A stretch of 64,000 bases of DNA from Cadophora sp. MPI-SDFR-AT-0126 (GCA_020747065.1 JAGMVK010000013.1:620001-684000), one strand, 5' to 3'; positions 33,156 through 44,337 are shown, counted from the first letter of the stretch. Notes: generated by a model from the sequence alone, not told the origin. Numbers and translations: made by a program.

Positions 33156-34281
33156 TCATTCCTCCAAAGGCAATTTGAACAAACGGATCGCGTTCGTCCT
33201 CGCAACAGCTTCCTTCTGATCAGCTGGGAGATCCACAGTCTTCCACCAGTCTTGACCCTCTTTCACATTTTCGTACGGAGTATCTTAAAATATCAGAACT
33301 CACGCTTATAAGACAAGGTTGGAAAGTCATACCTATGGCGTACAAACATCTGTCCAGTCCGATCTCATTGATACAGAATTTCAATCCCGTGGTCGAAAAG
33401 TTACCTGAGGTCGTTATAGACACATTGTGCTTGAAATAGTACGCATAGTCTTCCTTCGACGGTCGAGTATTTTTCTTGAAGGGATGATTGTACCAGTGCG
33501 AAGCTCGCCATAGGTTAAATGGTATTCTGTTCGATATCAGTACCAGTTCCAGCTCAGTCGCTTATCGTTTTACTCACCCTTCTCCCAGATGTCCAGCTAC
33601 GATTTGCACCTTGGGGAATCTATCAAAAATTCCACTCGAGCACACGGCATACAAATGAAATGACAAGTCCAAATGAAACTGCACACCCGCACCAAGTAGG
33701 TGTTTCCTAGCTCCATACTGCGTTTCTGGCGCTAGATCCTGCTTGATTCGATACCTCGGGTGAAAGTAAATTGGCACATCAAGCTCCTGCACAGTCTCCC
33801 AAAATGGATCATACTTCGCCGTATCGAAATACTCCTTACCACCAGCATCTGCCCCCGTACTCTGGAAATCATTCACCAACCCACCAAACATGCCCAATTC
33901 CTTCACAGCCCTCCTCAACTCTCTGGCAGCTTGAACAGGGTCATGCATACTCAATGCAGCCAGCGCTCCAAACCGTTTAGGGTTCTTTCTAACTTCTCCG
34001 GCGAGATAGTCGTTCGCTACCGTAGCCATTCTCTCTGCTTTGGAGGGGTCGGCTTCGCCTTGGCAGCCGGGAGAAGTCAGGGACAGCAACATGTACTCGA
34101 CGCCTTCTCCGTCCATGCTTTTGAGGCGTTCGTCGTGGATGTCGAGGAGGCGACGCTCATGCGCGGTCATGGTTACTGATGCATTTTGGGCTGGGGAGAG
34201 GAGATTCGCCCACTGTGAGAGGGCTGCGACTCCAGAAGGGTCAATAATGGCCTCTTCGACTGCGATTGTACCACGGACCAT
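33156..34281 (-). CDS. Amidohydrolase-2 decarboxylase, 2,3-dihydroxybenzoate decarboxylase-like
   Basis: Three exons (33578-34281, 33333-33526, 33156-33283) give 341 aa, the usual family length. The start MVRGTIAVEEAI is at the ATG 34281; the frame continues upstream without an earlier ATG. Metal and catalytic positions are present: Glu in VEEA, His in IYFHPRY (about 172), His in VAGHLGEG (about 230) and Asp in LYAIDTPYEN (about 303). The stretch LSMHDPVQAARELRRAVKEL followed by GMFGGLVNDFQSTGAD closely follows fungal 2,3-dihydroxybenzoate decarboxylases. That group performs non-oxidative decarboxylation of hydroxybenzoates (also salicylate and resorcylate). Which hydroxybenzoate is used here is unknown. 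It is divergent from the aldehyde dehydrogenase, sharing a 505-base promoter, which fits handing over an aromatic acid. Confidence 0.88.
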
Positions 34282-34786
34282 GATGTCTGTTCGGAATCCG
34301 GGATCTGATAGTTGTAATTCGAAGTTGGAAAGATAAGAGAGTTTGTGATTGGGCTCATGTACTGACAACCATTTCCAAGTCGGTCTCACTCGTGATGTTC
34401 GGCATCATATCGATCCTTGTCTGAAGACTTGCGATCATGAAGCCGTCCTGTTATTACAAAGATTCCGTCGTCAATTGCATGATTTACGAGGCCTTCGGAG
34501 GTCAACATTGAGAGACCGGGACAATGGACCCGAATTAAGCGAGGAATTAGGAGAGTTGATCACATGACTGTCGGCCAACCAGAAGTGCCAAGCACCATGG
34601 TGGGCTGGTGGGTTTCCATCGGCGTTTACATTTGCTCCCACCTGTGCCTGGTTAGTTCATTTCCTCCATGTGGCATGTGGAGGAGGGCATGCAGAAAGTC
34701 CTTATCTTCTAACCTTCTTCTCTTTCCCATATAATTCTTCAGTCAATCACAAAATTACCTGTCCATTTTCTGTATCGTCGCCCACT
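34282..34786. promoter_or_regulatory. Divergent promoter, decarboxylase / aldehyde dehydrogenase
   Basis: A 505-base head-to-head region. It contains CGG-AAT-CCG at 34292-34300, a symmetrical zinc-cluster type site, 11 bases from the decarboxylase start. Several lone CGG triplets follow. A local Zn2Cys6 regulator is encoded 2.4 kb away, so co-regulation of the pair is plausible. Confidence 0.5.
34292..34300. promoter_or_regulatory. CGG-N3-CCG candidate Zn2Cys6 site
   Basis: Inverted CGG triplets with a three-base spacer, the geometry bound by dimers of binuclear zinc-cluster factors. It is very close to the decarboxylase ATG, so it may fall in the leader instead of the promoter. Confidence 0.35.
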
Positions 34787-36483
34787 ATGACAAGTGCTGT
34801 TGATCTGAAGAAGATCGAGACACGACTCTTCATCAACGGAGAGGTAAGTGGTCCAGGGGGGAATTCCGAGCGACGACCATCAATTGACAGCCGCTTTTAG
34901 TTTGTCGAATCTTCGAATGGGAAGACATTCGACTTGATCTCGCCCAAGACTTTGGAAGTCGTAGCGAAAGGTACTTTCCCCTCCGATTCATGAAAACCAG
35001 TGATTCATTTTTTGGAAGAACCAGCTTCTGACATTCAATAGTCCATGAAGCATCTGAACAAGATGCCGATAGAGCGGTAGCAGCAGCAAAGGCCGCTCAG
35101 CCTGCATGGGCGGCATTGTCTGTCGAGGAGCGTGCCAAGCCCTTCAAGAAGCTCGCTGCTCTGGTTCGCCAGCACAATGCGGAACTTGCTGAATTGGAAG
35201 CTCTTTCTATGGGTCACCCAGTTTCGACTTACTTCCATGCTCACGCTTTTGCGAGTACCTTTGACCACTATTCGGAGGCCGGGTACAATAATCAGGGAAC
35301 TTCGAGTTTGAATACTCCAGGTTTTGTCAATTTGACTTTCAGACAGCCCTTTGGCGGTAAGTGTTCTCAATTTTGTGACCCCTGAGAAAGTTATAGTAGT
35401 TCTGACCCAATTCTTCTAGTCGTCGCTGCTATCATTCCTTGGAACGTCCCGTTACTATTCTTCGCTGGAAAGTGTGCACCTGCTCTCATCACTGGAAACA
35501 CCGTGGTCCTGAAAAGCAGTGAGAAGGCACCCCTGACAGTAAAGTGTTCATCTCCGAAACGTATCGAAATTTTTACTAACACCCTCAAGTCTATTCGAGT
35601 AGCTTCTCTAGTGAGCGAAGCTGGCTTCCCTCCGGGCGTGCTCAATATTATCACCGGATTTGGCAATGTCTCGGGATCGGTTCTCAGTCACCACATGGAC
35701 GTTCGAGCCTTATCCTTCACTGGGTCTACGAGAACCGGAAGATACATTCAAGAAGCGGCAGCGAAGTCCAATTTAAAAGTCGTCATGCTGGAATTAGGCG
35801 GCAAGTCCCCAGCTATCATCTTCGACGATGCGGATCTCGAGAAGGCAGCAGAAGCTACTCAACACTCTGTGCAAACGAACAGTGGACAGACCTGCATGGC
35901 CAATTCGAGAGTCTACGTACAAGACACAATCGCAGACAAGTTCATTGAACTGTTCAAGACAAAATTTGCTCCAGTCTCGCTAGGTGATCCCACGGCACCA
36001 GGAGTGAATCATGGCCCCCAAGCAGATAAAGTCCAGCATTCCAATGTACTCAAATATTTGGAAATTGCGAAGAAAGACGGCAAGGTCATTTTGGGTGGCC
36101 AAGCGAATGAAGAGAAGGGATACTTCATCAACCCCACCATCTTCACCGGTCTACCAGAAGATTCACAAGCGATGAAGGAAGAGATCTTCGGGCCAGTGGT
36201 CAACATCAACATCTTCAAGACCGAGGAAGAGGTTTTGGCGAAGGCAAACAACACAGAGTACGGGCTCTACGCCTCAGTCTTCACCAAGAACATCGACCGA
36301 GCTATGAGATTTGCGAAGGGATTGGAGGCTGGTACAGTTGGAGTCAATGTCACGAGTCCAGTCACTGCACGGGATACCCCATTTGGCGGCTACAAGGGTT
36401 CAGGTATCGGACGAGAGGGATTTGCTCATTCGATGGACAACTTTTTGGAGACGAAGACTGTACTTATCAAGCTCGATTCGTAG
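34787..36483 (+). CDS. NAD(P)-dependent aldehyde dehydrogenase
   Basis: Five exons (34787-34843, 34901-34970, 35042-35356, 35420-35538, 35590-36483) give 484 aa. The 35539-35589 intron is 51 nt and in frame. If retained it would insert 17 residues with no family counterpart; it has GTAAAG, CTAAC and AAG signals. Key elements are present: IPWNVPLLFF (substrate and cofactor side), the GSTRTGR nucleotide loop, the catalytic Glu in MLELGGKSP, the catalytic Cys in NSGQTCMANSRV, EIFGPVVNI and PFGGYKGSGIGREG. The family oxidises aliphatic or aromatic aldehydes to acids. Length and motifs fit salicylaldehyde/benzaldehyde-type or succinic-semialdehyde-type enzymes. In this cluster an aromatic aldehyde released by the stilbene dioxygenase is the likely substrate (inference). 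No targeting signal is seen, so it should be cytosolic. Confidence 0.92.
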
Positions 36484-37150
36484 CCAAGTGCTTGCGAGGT
36501 GCTTCAAATTTATGTCGTGCTACCAGAATTTAGGCACATTACCAGCGGCACCCCTACAGGGTAAGCAACACTTCCTTACGGCTTGTCGCAACCAAAGTTG
36601 GTGATATGGAAAGTAATGCCTCTCTCCTTCTCAAGTTTTTCAGACAGGAAATTTCAACTTCACAAATGCCGAAATGTGAAATGTTACTGTTCCAGCCATG
36701 CTTTTGTTTTTCGACGAATGAATAGCTTCATACAACTGCCGCGAACTTCTGGAACTCGTGGGCGACTTGTGGCTTGGATGACCACCCTCCTTCAGCAGCT
36801 CAGCGGGGCTTCCCCCGCGCCTTCAGGGATCCCGCATGTGGGGCAGACCCCCCTAAGCACCACTGCACCACTGTACCTCCGTAAGGTTACTGTACAGTAC
36901 AGGAACTACCCCGCATCTTGCAGCTATTGCAGACCAATCCGGCCCGTTTGGAACCCTGAAATTCCTCCCCGAGACAGCTCTCTCTTCGGTCTTGGTTCTG
37001 TGGTTTCGGGCGACGCGTCTTCCCGACCTTACACTTTCTTTGGGAATTATTTGACTTTTCCCCAGATTTCAAGTGTTCTTCCAGCTTGAAGCTTCTGGAA
37101 TTTCTTGATCACTTTCATTCAACGAGAGACTCGAGGGTTGAGATCTCATC
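36484..37150. promoter_or_regulatory. Upstream region of the cluster regulator
   Basis: It holds a perfect GCGGGG-CTTC-CCCCGC palindrome (36803-36818), GTGGGG at 36838-36843 and CCCCGC at 36909-36914. All match the CreA/Mig1 consensus SYGGRG on one strand. A GTACAGTAC-type short palindrome lies near 36893. No coding region is supported. Confidence 0.5.
36803..36818. promoter_or_regulatory. Paired divergent CreA-like GC boxes
   Basis: GCGGGG and its complement CCCCGC are spaced by CTTC. Closely paired SYGGRG sites are the form that CreA uses effectively in Aspergillus. Binding here is unproven. Confidence 0.45.
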
Positions 37151-39664
37151 ATGACTGAGAACCGAGTCGCAGAATTCCGTAGAGGCAGTGGAGCTAGCAA
37201 TGGTCAACTGAAGGCGAAGAAAGTCCGTACGCCAAAGAGTTGTGATCGTTGCAAGAGTAGGAAAACTAAAGTAAGTCTTCTTCTGTCCTAGAAACTGCTT
37301 CTGGTAACAATGCTAACTTGGGAAGTGTATCGATCCAGGTCCGTCGTCCTCAAAGGCAACTTGAACACTTATATTCTTGCCCTTTCCTTTGTCGCATAAG
37401 ACTGACACGCCTTCAAGTCCCAGGACCATGCAGATACTGCGCACACATCGGAGCTGAGTGTGGAGTGGCACAGCGACCAAGGCAGAGACCATTCTATCAT
37501 GTTTCAGAAGAAGAATATCGCTGCTCTATGCAGATCCTACGGCACTTTCTCCCTCAGGATGATCTCAATCTGGAGACTTTGAGATCTATAGTGAAGGATC
37601 TGAACATTGGAAATAGTCCTGTTCAAGACACTGCGAAGAGTAGTAGCGCCAAAGATTCGAGTGAGCAAGCGGACGGCTCAGTCAGTAACGGGTCGATCTC
37701 AGATACGGAAGAGATTGGAGACCTGCATCATCAGTTGGGATGTTTGATGAAGGATTCTCTGGGAGAGTATCGTAAGTCTTGGCTTCAGACTCTCGCAGTA
37801 CGAAAATTCGAGCTAATTTATGACCAGGATATCTTGGAGCATATTCAGACATAGCTTTCAATGCAGCAGTTTGTTCCATAGCGGAAGCCCCGAGCCCTGA
37901 ACAAGAAGAATCCAAAATAATCCTCCCACCAAAAGATCCATACCCACCTCAAAAGCCCTCGAGAGTCAAACTCCTCAGAGAGCCGGCATCGCCAAGTCAT
38001 CCATACCTTCCACCGCGTCAATACTGCGACTATTATGTAGCACGATACTTTGAAGAGGTACACTGCATATATTGGCTGTATCCGGTTGAACAATTCCATG
38101 CGCGGTTAGATGACACCTATATGCGGGGTGGTGGAGCAGCTACGAGTTCGTGGCTTTGCTCATTATATGCTATCTTCGCCCTTGGTGCTGCTTCGGGAGA
38201 GAATTCGAAAAGTACTTTGTTTGCCGATTTCGTGTCCGAGGAGGCGAGAATGAACCCAGATCTAAAGACCTCAGACGACTACTTAGCGTTGGCGAAGACC
38301 CTCATTCCAGCTGTACATGATGAGGCGGATATTGATAGCATTCGGGCACTTGCAATTCTGGTGAGTGATCATGACCAACCTTCGAGCGGTACAAGACTGA
38401 CTAGAGTTAACAGAGTTTGGCGCTACTCACATTCAAGTTCAGAATAACTTCTTATCTCTACATGGGAACAAGTATGCAAATAGCTTTCTCACTCGGACTT
38501 CAGCAGGATCAATCGCCAACCACTCAGAGCCCAATGTCAAGACAGCAAAACCGGCGGATTTGGTGGACGCTATACATTCTAGATCAAGAGGTTGCTTCGA
38601 GATGTGGAAGTCCTTGCGTAAGCGACGAGAGAAGTGTGAGGATACAGACACCATTGCCCTCTGAACAGGTACGTCCTCAACTCTAAGCAAATATCTATGC
38701 CACACGCTCGTCCTTACATGTCTAGATCCTTAATCCGGGTACCAATACACCACTTGGGGCTCTCTCAGTCTCAACTTCCCTCTGTCGCCTCAAACGCGAG
38801 ATAATTCAGACAATCTACCCCGAGCGCTCTTCCGACTCCCGAACCATCTCCTTCCAGAAAGTGACCAGCTATGTCTCCTCACTTCAGACATGGCAAGCGA
38901 GCATGCCTTCACATCTCAAATGGGGCGTACCGGTAGCTCCCACGCATCGTCGCTCCATCGGTATCCTGCATCTAAACTATTGGAACGCCATGATGCTACT
39001 CACCCAACCCTTCCTCCTATATTCTGTAATAAGAGGTGCAAGCCTGAACGATATGCGAAAAGCGTGGTTCGAGAAACTTGGCGAGATATGTGTCGATGCT
39101 GCGAAAAATTCCATTGTGGTGTTAAAGAGCATGGAGAATGATGAGAGCTTGTCGAGCCTCGTGACATTCGATTGTACATGTACTTTGAAAGTGATCATGA
39201 TCTTGTGTCTGGCATTGGCGAAGCGTGAGTCGGCTGAGCTGCGAACCGAGTATGAGTTCTGCATGGGGTTGATTGATAGGATGGAGCAGATTGGATTCTG
39301 CAAGAGTGTTAATGAGGAGTTGCCATCGCATCTGGCAAGGTTGGGTATCAAGAAGGAGCGAAGAGAGTCGGACGCTAGCATGGAAGTTAGTCCAAATGCT
39401 GTGTCACAGATGTGGTCTGGATTCGATCCGTAAGTCCTCGGCCACCACAACACATTCCCAAACTTCAGGCGCTGAAACAATAGTAGCAATCACAACTATA
39501 TTAGTACTGCAGGCAATCTGCAGGGCATGGAGGATGTCGGCGATGCCTTCTTGATGGACATGGATCTGTTCATGGATATGGACATGCATGGTGCGGGGGA
39601 TTTGTTTCAGCCAAATATGGAGTTCTTCAATGGGAGCTTCCAGACGTTCGATACCTTATCATAG
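37151..39664 (+). CDS. Zn2Cys6 transcription factor, probable cluster regulator
   Basis: Seven exons (37151-37270, 37326-37338, 37424-37771, 37828-38360, 38414-38668, 38726-39429, 39484-39664) give 717 aa. The zinc cluster is C-x2-C-x6-C-x5-C-x2-C-x6-C (SCDRCKSRKTK, then CIDPGPCRYC, then AHIGAEC, about residues 33-62). It is assembled across two introns, with a 13-nt microexon carrying CIDPG. The fungal-specific transcription-factor middle domain follows (about 240-470), with QYCDYYVARYFEEVHCIYWL, MGTSMQIAFSLGLQ and RRIWWTLYILDQE. The C-terminal tail is Met/Asp/Phe-rich (MDMDLFMDMDMHG), a possible activation region. It lies between the aldehyde dehydrogenase and alcohol dehydrogenase genes, so it is the natural candidate for pathway-specific control. 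Splice choices for exons 2, 5 and 7 are my inference. Confidence 0.85.
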
Positions 39665-39820
39665 CACTGCATACGCGGCTTGGATATGCGGGGTTAAATG
39701 CACTCGTTGGGCATTATCCCTCGAGTGAAAATTGTTGTCTACCTTCTTTAAGCGAGCAGGAAATCTAAACAATGATAGCTAGACGAGCGAGTTGCTGCTA
39801 TTAGCAACCCTCTTTACTTA

Positions 39821-41217
39821 CTACTGCAGATCAAGAACACTGGAAAAGTCAGTCATAGTGGGCTCAGGCGAATAGAAAGCAGAAGACAGCACTCACACTC
39901 TTCCCTCCATCTTACCATCAGCCATCTCCTGAAACACCTCCGTCAGCTTCTCCAGCTTCTCCACTCTAATTTTCGTCTTCACCACCCCCCTAGCAGCCAA
40001 CTCTAGAACCTCAATCGCCTCTTTCTGACTCCCCAACGAACTCCCCACAATACTCTTCTGCTGCGTCAACAACGCCCCCGGATACGCACCCCCTACCAAA
40101 ACAGGCTGCCCCTCCGGAATACCCACACAAACGACGGTCCCACCAAACCCCACCATGCCCAAAGCCTGTCCATAAGCTCTATTACTGCCTGCGCAAACAA
40201 TCACCGCTTTCGCTCCTTCGCCGTCCGTAACCCGCTTGACTTCTTCGGCGATGCCAGCGTCGTCGAAGGATGTCATGTCGACGAATTGTTCGGCGCCGCA
40301 AGAAGTGATGAGGGAGGATTTGGAGGGGTGGTCGATACCTATCATGCGGAAATTCATACCTCGAGATCCGATCTGGAGAGCGATGTGCCCGAGACCGCCG
40401 CCGGCTCCGCTGACTGCTACCCAGTCTCCCGGTTTGGCGTTGGCTTTGAGGAGCGCGGTATAGACTGTTAGGCCGGCGCAGAGCATGGGCGCTGCGTCGA
40501 TGGAGTCGATACTTGAGGGGATAGGTGTCACGTAGTTGGCTTGAGCGATGGCGTATTGAGCGAATGTGCCAGGTGTGTAATAACTGTATACTGTCAGTCA
40601 TGCAAAAGGAACAAGAGCTTATCCTCGAGTGGGGAGCCCTATTGAACTTCGAGTGCAAAGTAAACATGAACAATTACACACCCAGAGATCTTTGTCACCA
40701 CACAATGTCCATCAAATCCGGTTCGACAAGGTCCACACTCTTCACACATGGCAGCCGCCCACTTAATGCCCACGCGATCACCCAATTTGACATGCTTCTC
40801 AGCCCCGGCTCCCAGTTTGTGGACGATGCCGATGCCTTCATGACCGCCTACCTGGCCTTTAGGGGTTGGTGGGAGACCAGCCCAGCCACATCTCATAACG
40901 CTTAAATCTGAGTGGCATACTCCTGAATGCTGGATACTATTAACGATGGAAGGTCCAAAGTAGCGAAATATCTAGTCTGGTAGGTGATTTTAGATATCAT
41001 GTGACTGTTGCACTCACTGTCAAGCGAACCAGCACCTCGCCAGGTCCTAGCTCGGCTATTGGGAGTTCTTCAATATGAGTACTGATTTGTCCAGGATTAT
41101 CTGTCAAAAAGTCAGCACGAAATCTTCTGCATTTGGCCATACCGCTGTCTACTACGTAAGATGGGGACACTCACCATAAACCGCCGCCTTATAAGTTTTT
41201 GGTATCTCGAAGCTCAT
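39821..41217 (-). CDS. Zinc-dependent alcohol dehydrogenase (MDR family)
   Basis: Five exons (41175-41217, 41018-41100, 40682-40929, 39897-40583, 39821-39839) give 359 aa. The last exon is only 19 nt and completes GRVVLDLQ. Catalytic zinc ligands are visible in GVCHSDLS and GGHEGIG. The structural zinc has four Cys in CEECGPCRTGFDGHC. The Rossmann motif is GAGGGLGHIALQIG. No leader peptide is evident, so it should be cytosolic. The family interconverts alcohols and aldehydes or ketones with NAD(H); the sequence resembles fungal Adh1-type enzymes. In this setting it may reduce or oxidise an aromatic alcohol/aldehyde pair. It shares a 753-base divergent promoter with the dioxygenase gene. Confidence 0.92.
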
Positions 41218-41970
41218 GTTGAGAGGCCCCTTTTCTTCTTTGGCTCAGCTTGACTTGTCTCGCTCCCCTACAGCGTATTTGAAGATTGAGGATTGATATC
41301 GCCGACTTTATACCAATAAATCAACCGTGGAACTATGTTTTTCGATTGATATATTAGTCAAGTCACCCCACATAAGTACCCCGCACATGGTCCCATTTAC
41401 TTAGCTCATCGACTTTCGGCTGGTATCCTCGGACTACAATAGTTTGACATGAAGAAATGTAGAGGAACAAGCCATATCTCGTAGATTGGGAACATCATAC
41501 GATGGTACTACTCACATTGGTTGGATCTGTCGACTGGGGTGTTGATTCGTTTTGACTCTAAGCGAGTCGGAGATGCTTGTTGAGAAAGGGAGGGGTAGCA
41601 AAGATTGAATGCACAAGGATAAGCAAAAGATATTGTTTGGACACTTTGAAAAGAATGATTGCAAGGTCAGGTAAGTTCTTCAAGTAGCCATTCACGATAG
41701 AGTTTAGTAGCCGTTTCAGTCAGTTTCGCTGAAAAGAGCGCTCGGTTGAATTGAAGCGGTCTTGCTCGGCAGTATCAATCCGAATCAGTCCACAACGGTA
41801 TCCTTCTATGCCAATGGGAAACAATGTAAAAGGGCTTAGAAATGATAAAATGTAGAATTAAAAAGTAGCCTTACAAGTAGTGGCGTCCAGCATTACCAAG
41901 AAGCCATTCTCCTGTTGTCCCAACCTAAATCTCAAATCAAGTCTGGGTCAAAAGCCCCCAAACACACGTG
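41218..41970. promoter_or_regulatory. Divergent promoter, alcohol dehydrogenase / dioxygenase
   Basis: Head-to-head region with CreA-like boxes: CCCCAC at 41366-41371, CCCCGC at 41379-41384 and CTGGGG at 41534-41539. Several TCGG triplets are present (near 41420, 41430, 41571 and 41741) that could be half sites for a zinc-cluster factor. No open frame is of interest. Confidence 0.5.
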
Positions 41971-43764
41971 ATGGCACACCTCTTCTCCTACCTCCCCGTC
42001 CCAACACCAAACTACACATCCGGCAAGAAAACCAGCACCCAAATCAAATACCCCAGCACCGGCGTCTTCCAAGGCTTCAATCGGCCCTCCCGCCTCGAAG
42101 GCTCCATCTACGACCTCGAAGTCTCGGGCACCATCCCGTCCGACATCAACGGGACATTCTACCGGATCCAGCCCGACCACCGATATCCTCCCGTCTTTGA
42201 AGAAGACATCCATTTCAGCGGCGATGGCAACGTCTCAGCTTTCAAGTTCGAGAACGGGCATGTGGATTTCAGCCAGAAGTATGTGAGGACTGATCGGTTT
42301 GAGGCGGAGACCAAGGCGAGGAAGGCGCTGTTTGGGAAGTACAGGAATATGTATACTGATAGCGAGATGGTGAAGGGTGTTATTCGCACGGTTTCGAATA
42401 CGAATGTTGTGTTTTGGAGGGGGATGTTGTTGGCTACTAAAGAGGACGGACCACCTTTTGCGATGGATCCTGTGAGTCTGGAGACGATAGGACGGTATGA
42501 TTTTGAGGGACAGGTGGAAAGTCCGACGTTTACGGCGCATCCAAAGTTCGACCCTGTCACAGGGGAGATGGTGTGTTTCGGGTATGAGGCTGGGGGTGAT
42601 GGTCATGATGGGAGTTGTGATATAGTGGTCTACACTATTGACAAGTTTGGGAAGAAGACGGAGGAGTGTTGGTACAAGGCGCCGTTTTGTGGGATGATTC
42701 ATGATTGTGGGTTGAGTGAGAATTATCTTGTGCTACCGATGACGCCCTTGAAGTGTACGAGTGTGGAGAAGATGAAGAACGGTGGTAATCACTTTGCGTG
42801 GGATCCAAAGGAGGATCAGCTTTATGGAATTGTGCCGAGGAGGGGAGGGAAGCCGGAGGACATTGTGTGGTTGAGAGCTGATAATGGTAAGCCTTCACTG
42901 GATTACTGGAGAAAGTCAGGGTGCAAATGCAGCTACTAAATAAAGCAAACAGGCTTCCACGGTCACGTAGCAGGCTGCTATGAGAACTCCTCCGGCCACA
43001 TAGTCTTCGACCTAACCGTCGCCAGCGACAATGTCTTCTTCTTCTTCCCACCCGAAGACACACCACCCGAAACCCTCCAACAACGCAACAAACTTGTCTC
43101 CAGCACCTACCGCTGGATCTTCGACCCCAAATCCCCAACCAACACGCGTGTTCACCCCGCCGAAATCTTCGACATCAACGGTGAGTTCTCTAGAATCGAC
43201 GATCGATTCGTCACCAAGAAGTACAACCATTTCTGGCAAGTCCAGATCGATCCTACGAAGCCATATGATTTCCAGAAGTGTGGGAGCCCGGCGGGAGGGT
43301 TGTTCAATGCGATTGGACATTTCACGTGGGATGAGAAGGTTAAGGATGTTTATTGGGCGGGCCCGACGACGACTTTCCAAGAGCCTGTTTTCGTGCCGAG
43401 AGGTACCGGCACCAACAGCGAACCGGGAGTTGAAAATGGAAGTAAAGAAGAAATCGAAGGAGATGGCTACCTAATCGTCCTGCTCAACCACCTCGACGAG
43501 CTACGGAATGATATCTTGATCTTCGATGCTCTGGAGTTGGCGAAGGGACCGGTGGCGGCGATTCACATGCCGTTTAAATTGAGGCTGGGCTTGCATGGGA
43601 ATTTTGTCGATCAGAGGGATATTGAGGCTTGGATGGAGCTGAGGAGGGAGGATGGGGAGGTCGGGCCTGTGAGGAAGGCGGAGAAGCCGTTGAAGTGGCA
43701 GTTGGCTCTTCAAAAGGAGACCAAGGGGATAAACGGAGTGAGCGGGGCGAATGGGGCGAAGTGA
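41971..43764 (+). CDS. Carotenoid/stilbene cleavage oxygenase (CAO-1, lignostilbene dioxygenase-like)
   Basis: Two exons (41971-42886, 42953-43764) give 575 aa. The frame begins on a GTG at 41968, but the ATG at 41971 is used. The seven-bladed-propeller Fe(II) dioxygenase family is clear from [19 protein letters not shown] and the four iron histidines: [25 protein letters not shown] and [10 protein letters not shown]. Sections such as [10 protein letters not shown] and [20 protein letters not shown] follow the Neurospora CAO-1 group, which splits resveratrol and related stilbenes into two aromatic aldehydes. There is no leader, so it should be cytosolic. Carotenoid substrates are the alternative; no retinal or carotenogenic gene is nearby. 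The protein is about 40 residues longer than typical CAO-1, with a Gly/Asn-rich end ([11 protein letters not shown]). The coding strand shifts from C-rich to G-rich inside both exons. Confidence 0.92.
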
Positions 43765-44337
43765 AGAACGTGGGTAGCGAGTAAAGGGTGGAGGCAAAGG
43801 AATTAGTTCAGGTGTGTGTTTACTCTCGCTTATTTAGCACACTACCCGAGAAATGGGAGTGGTATTGGACAGAAAAGAACGAGCAGAGCTCAAAGTCAGA
43901 TCACGGAAAGGAAAAATGGATTGTCCATGCACATGTTGCACAGTCTACACACTAGAAATTGTCCCTATATACCGTATGCAGCCAGTCATCCCATCCAGCC
44001 GATACGCGGAACTAATCACAACGCGAGATGCGCGTCATGCATCTCCCTAGCCAGAATCGAAAGCTAGGAAAGAGAGCCCTCGATGAGAGGGCAGAGACCG
44101 ATAGAGAATGGTCCTCCGTGTCCCATACTCATGTGGACTCGCTCATAGCACACAATATTAAGCTTCAGAAGGACGAAGCAGCGCCCAAAATGCGAAGCCT
44201 CGTGAAAAGCCGTTCAAAGAATCATGCATGATACCATCCATGTACGAAGCCCAATCCCATCCTCGTGCAAGCCCGAAAACATATTCAATCGCTATGCAAA
44301 AACCAAATGTTTATCAAGAAGCAGGTACCATCATTCG
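43765..44337. other. Convergent region, dioxygenase / SPA2
   Basis: 3' flanks of two genes facing each other. No coding region is supported. Confidence 0.45.
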
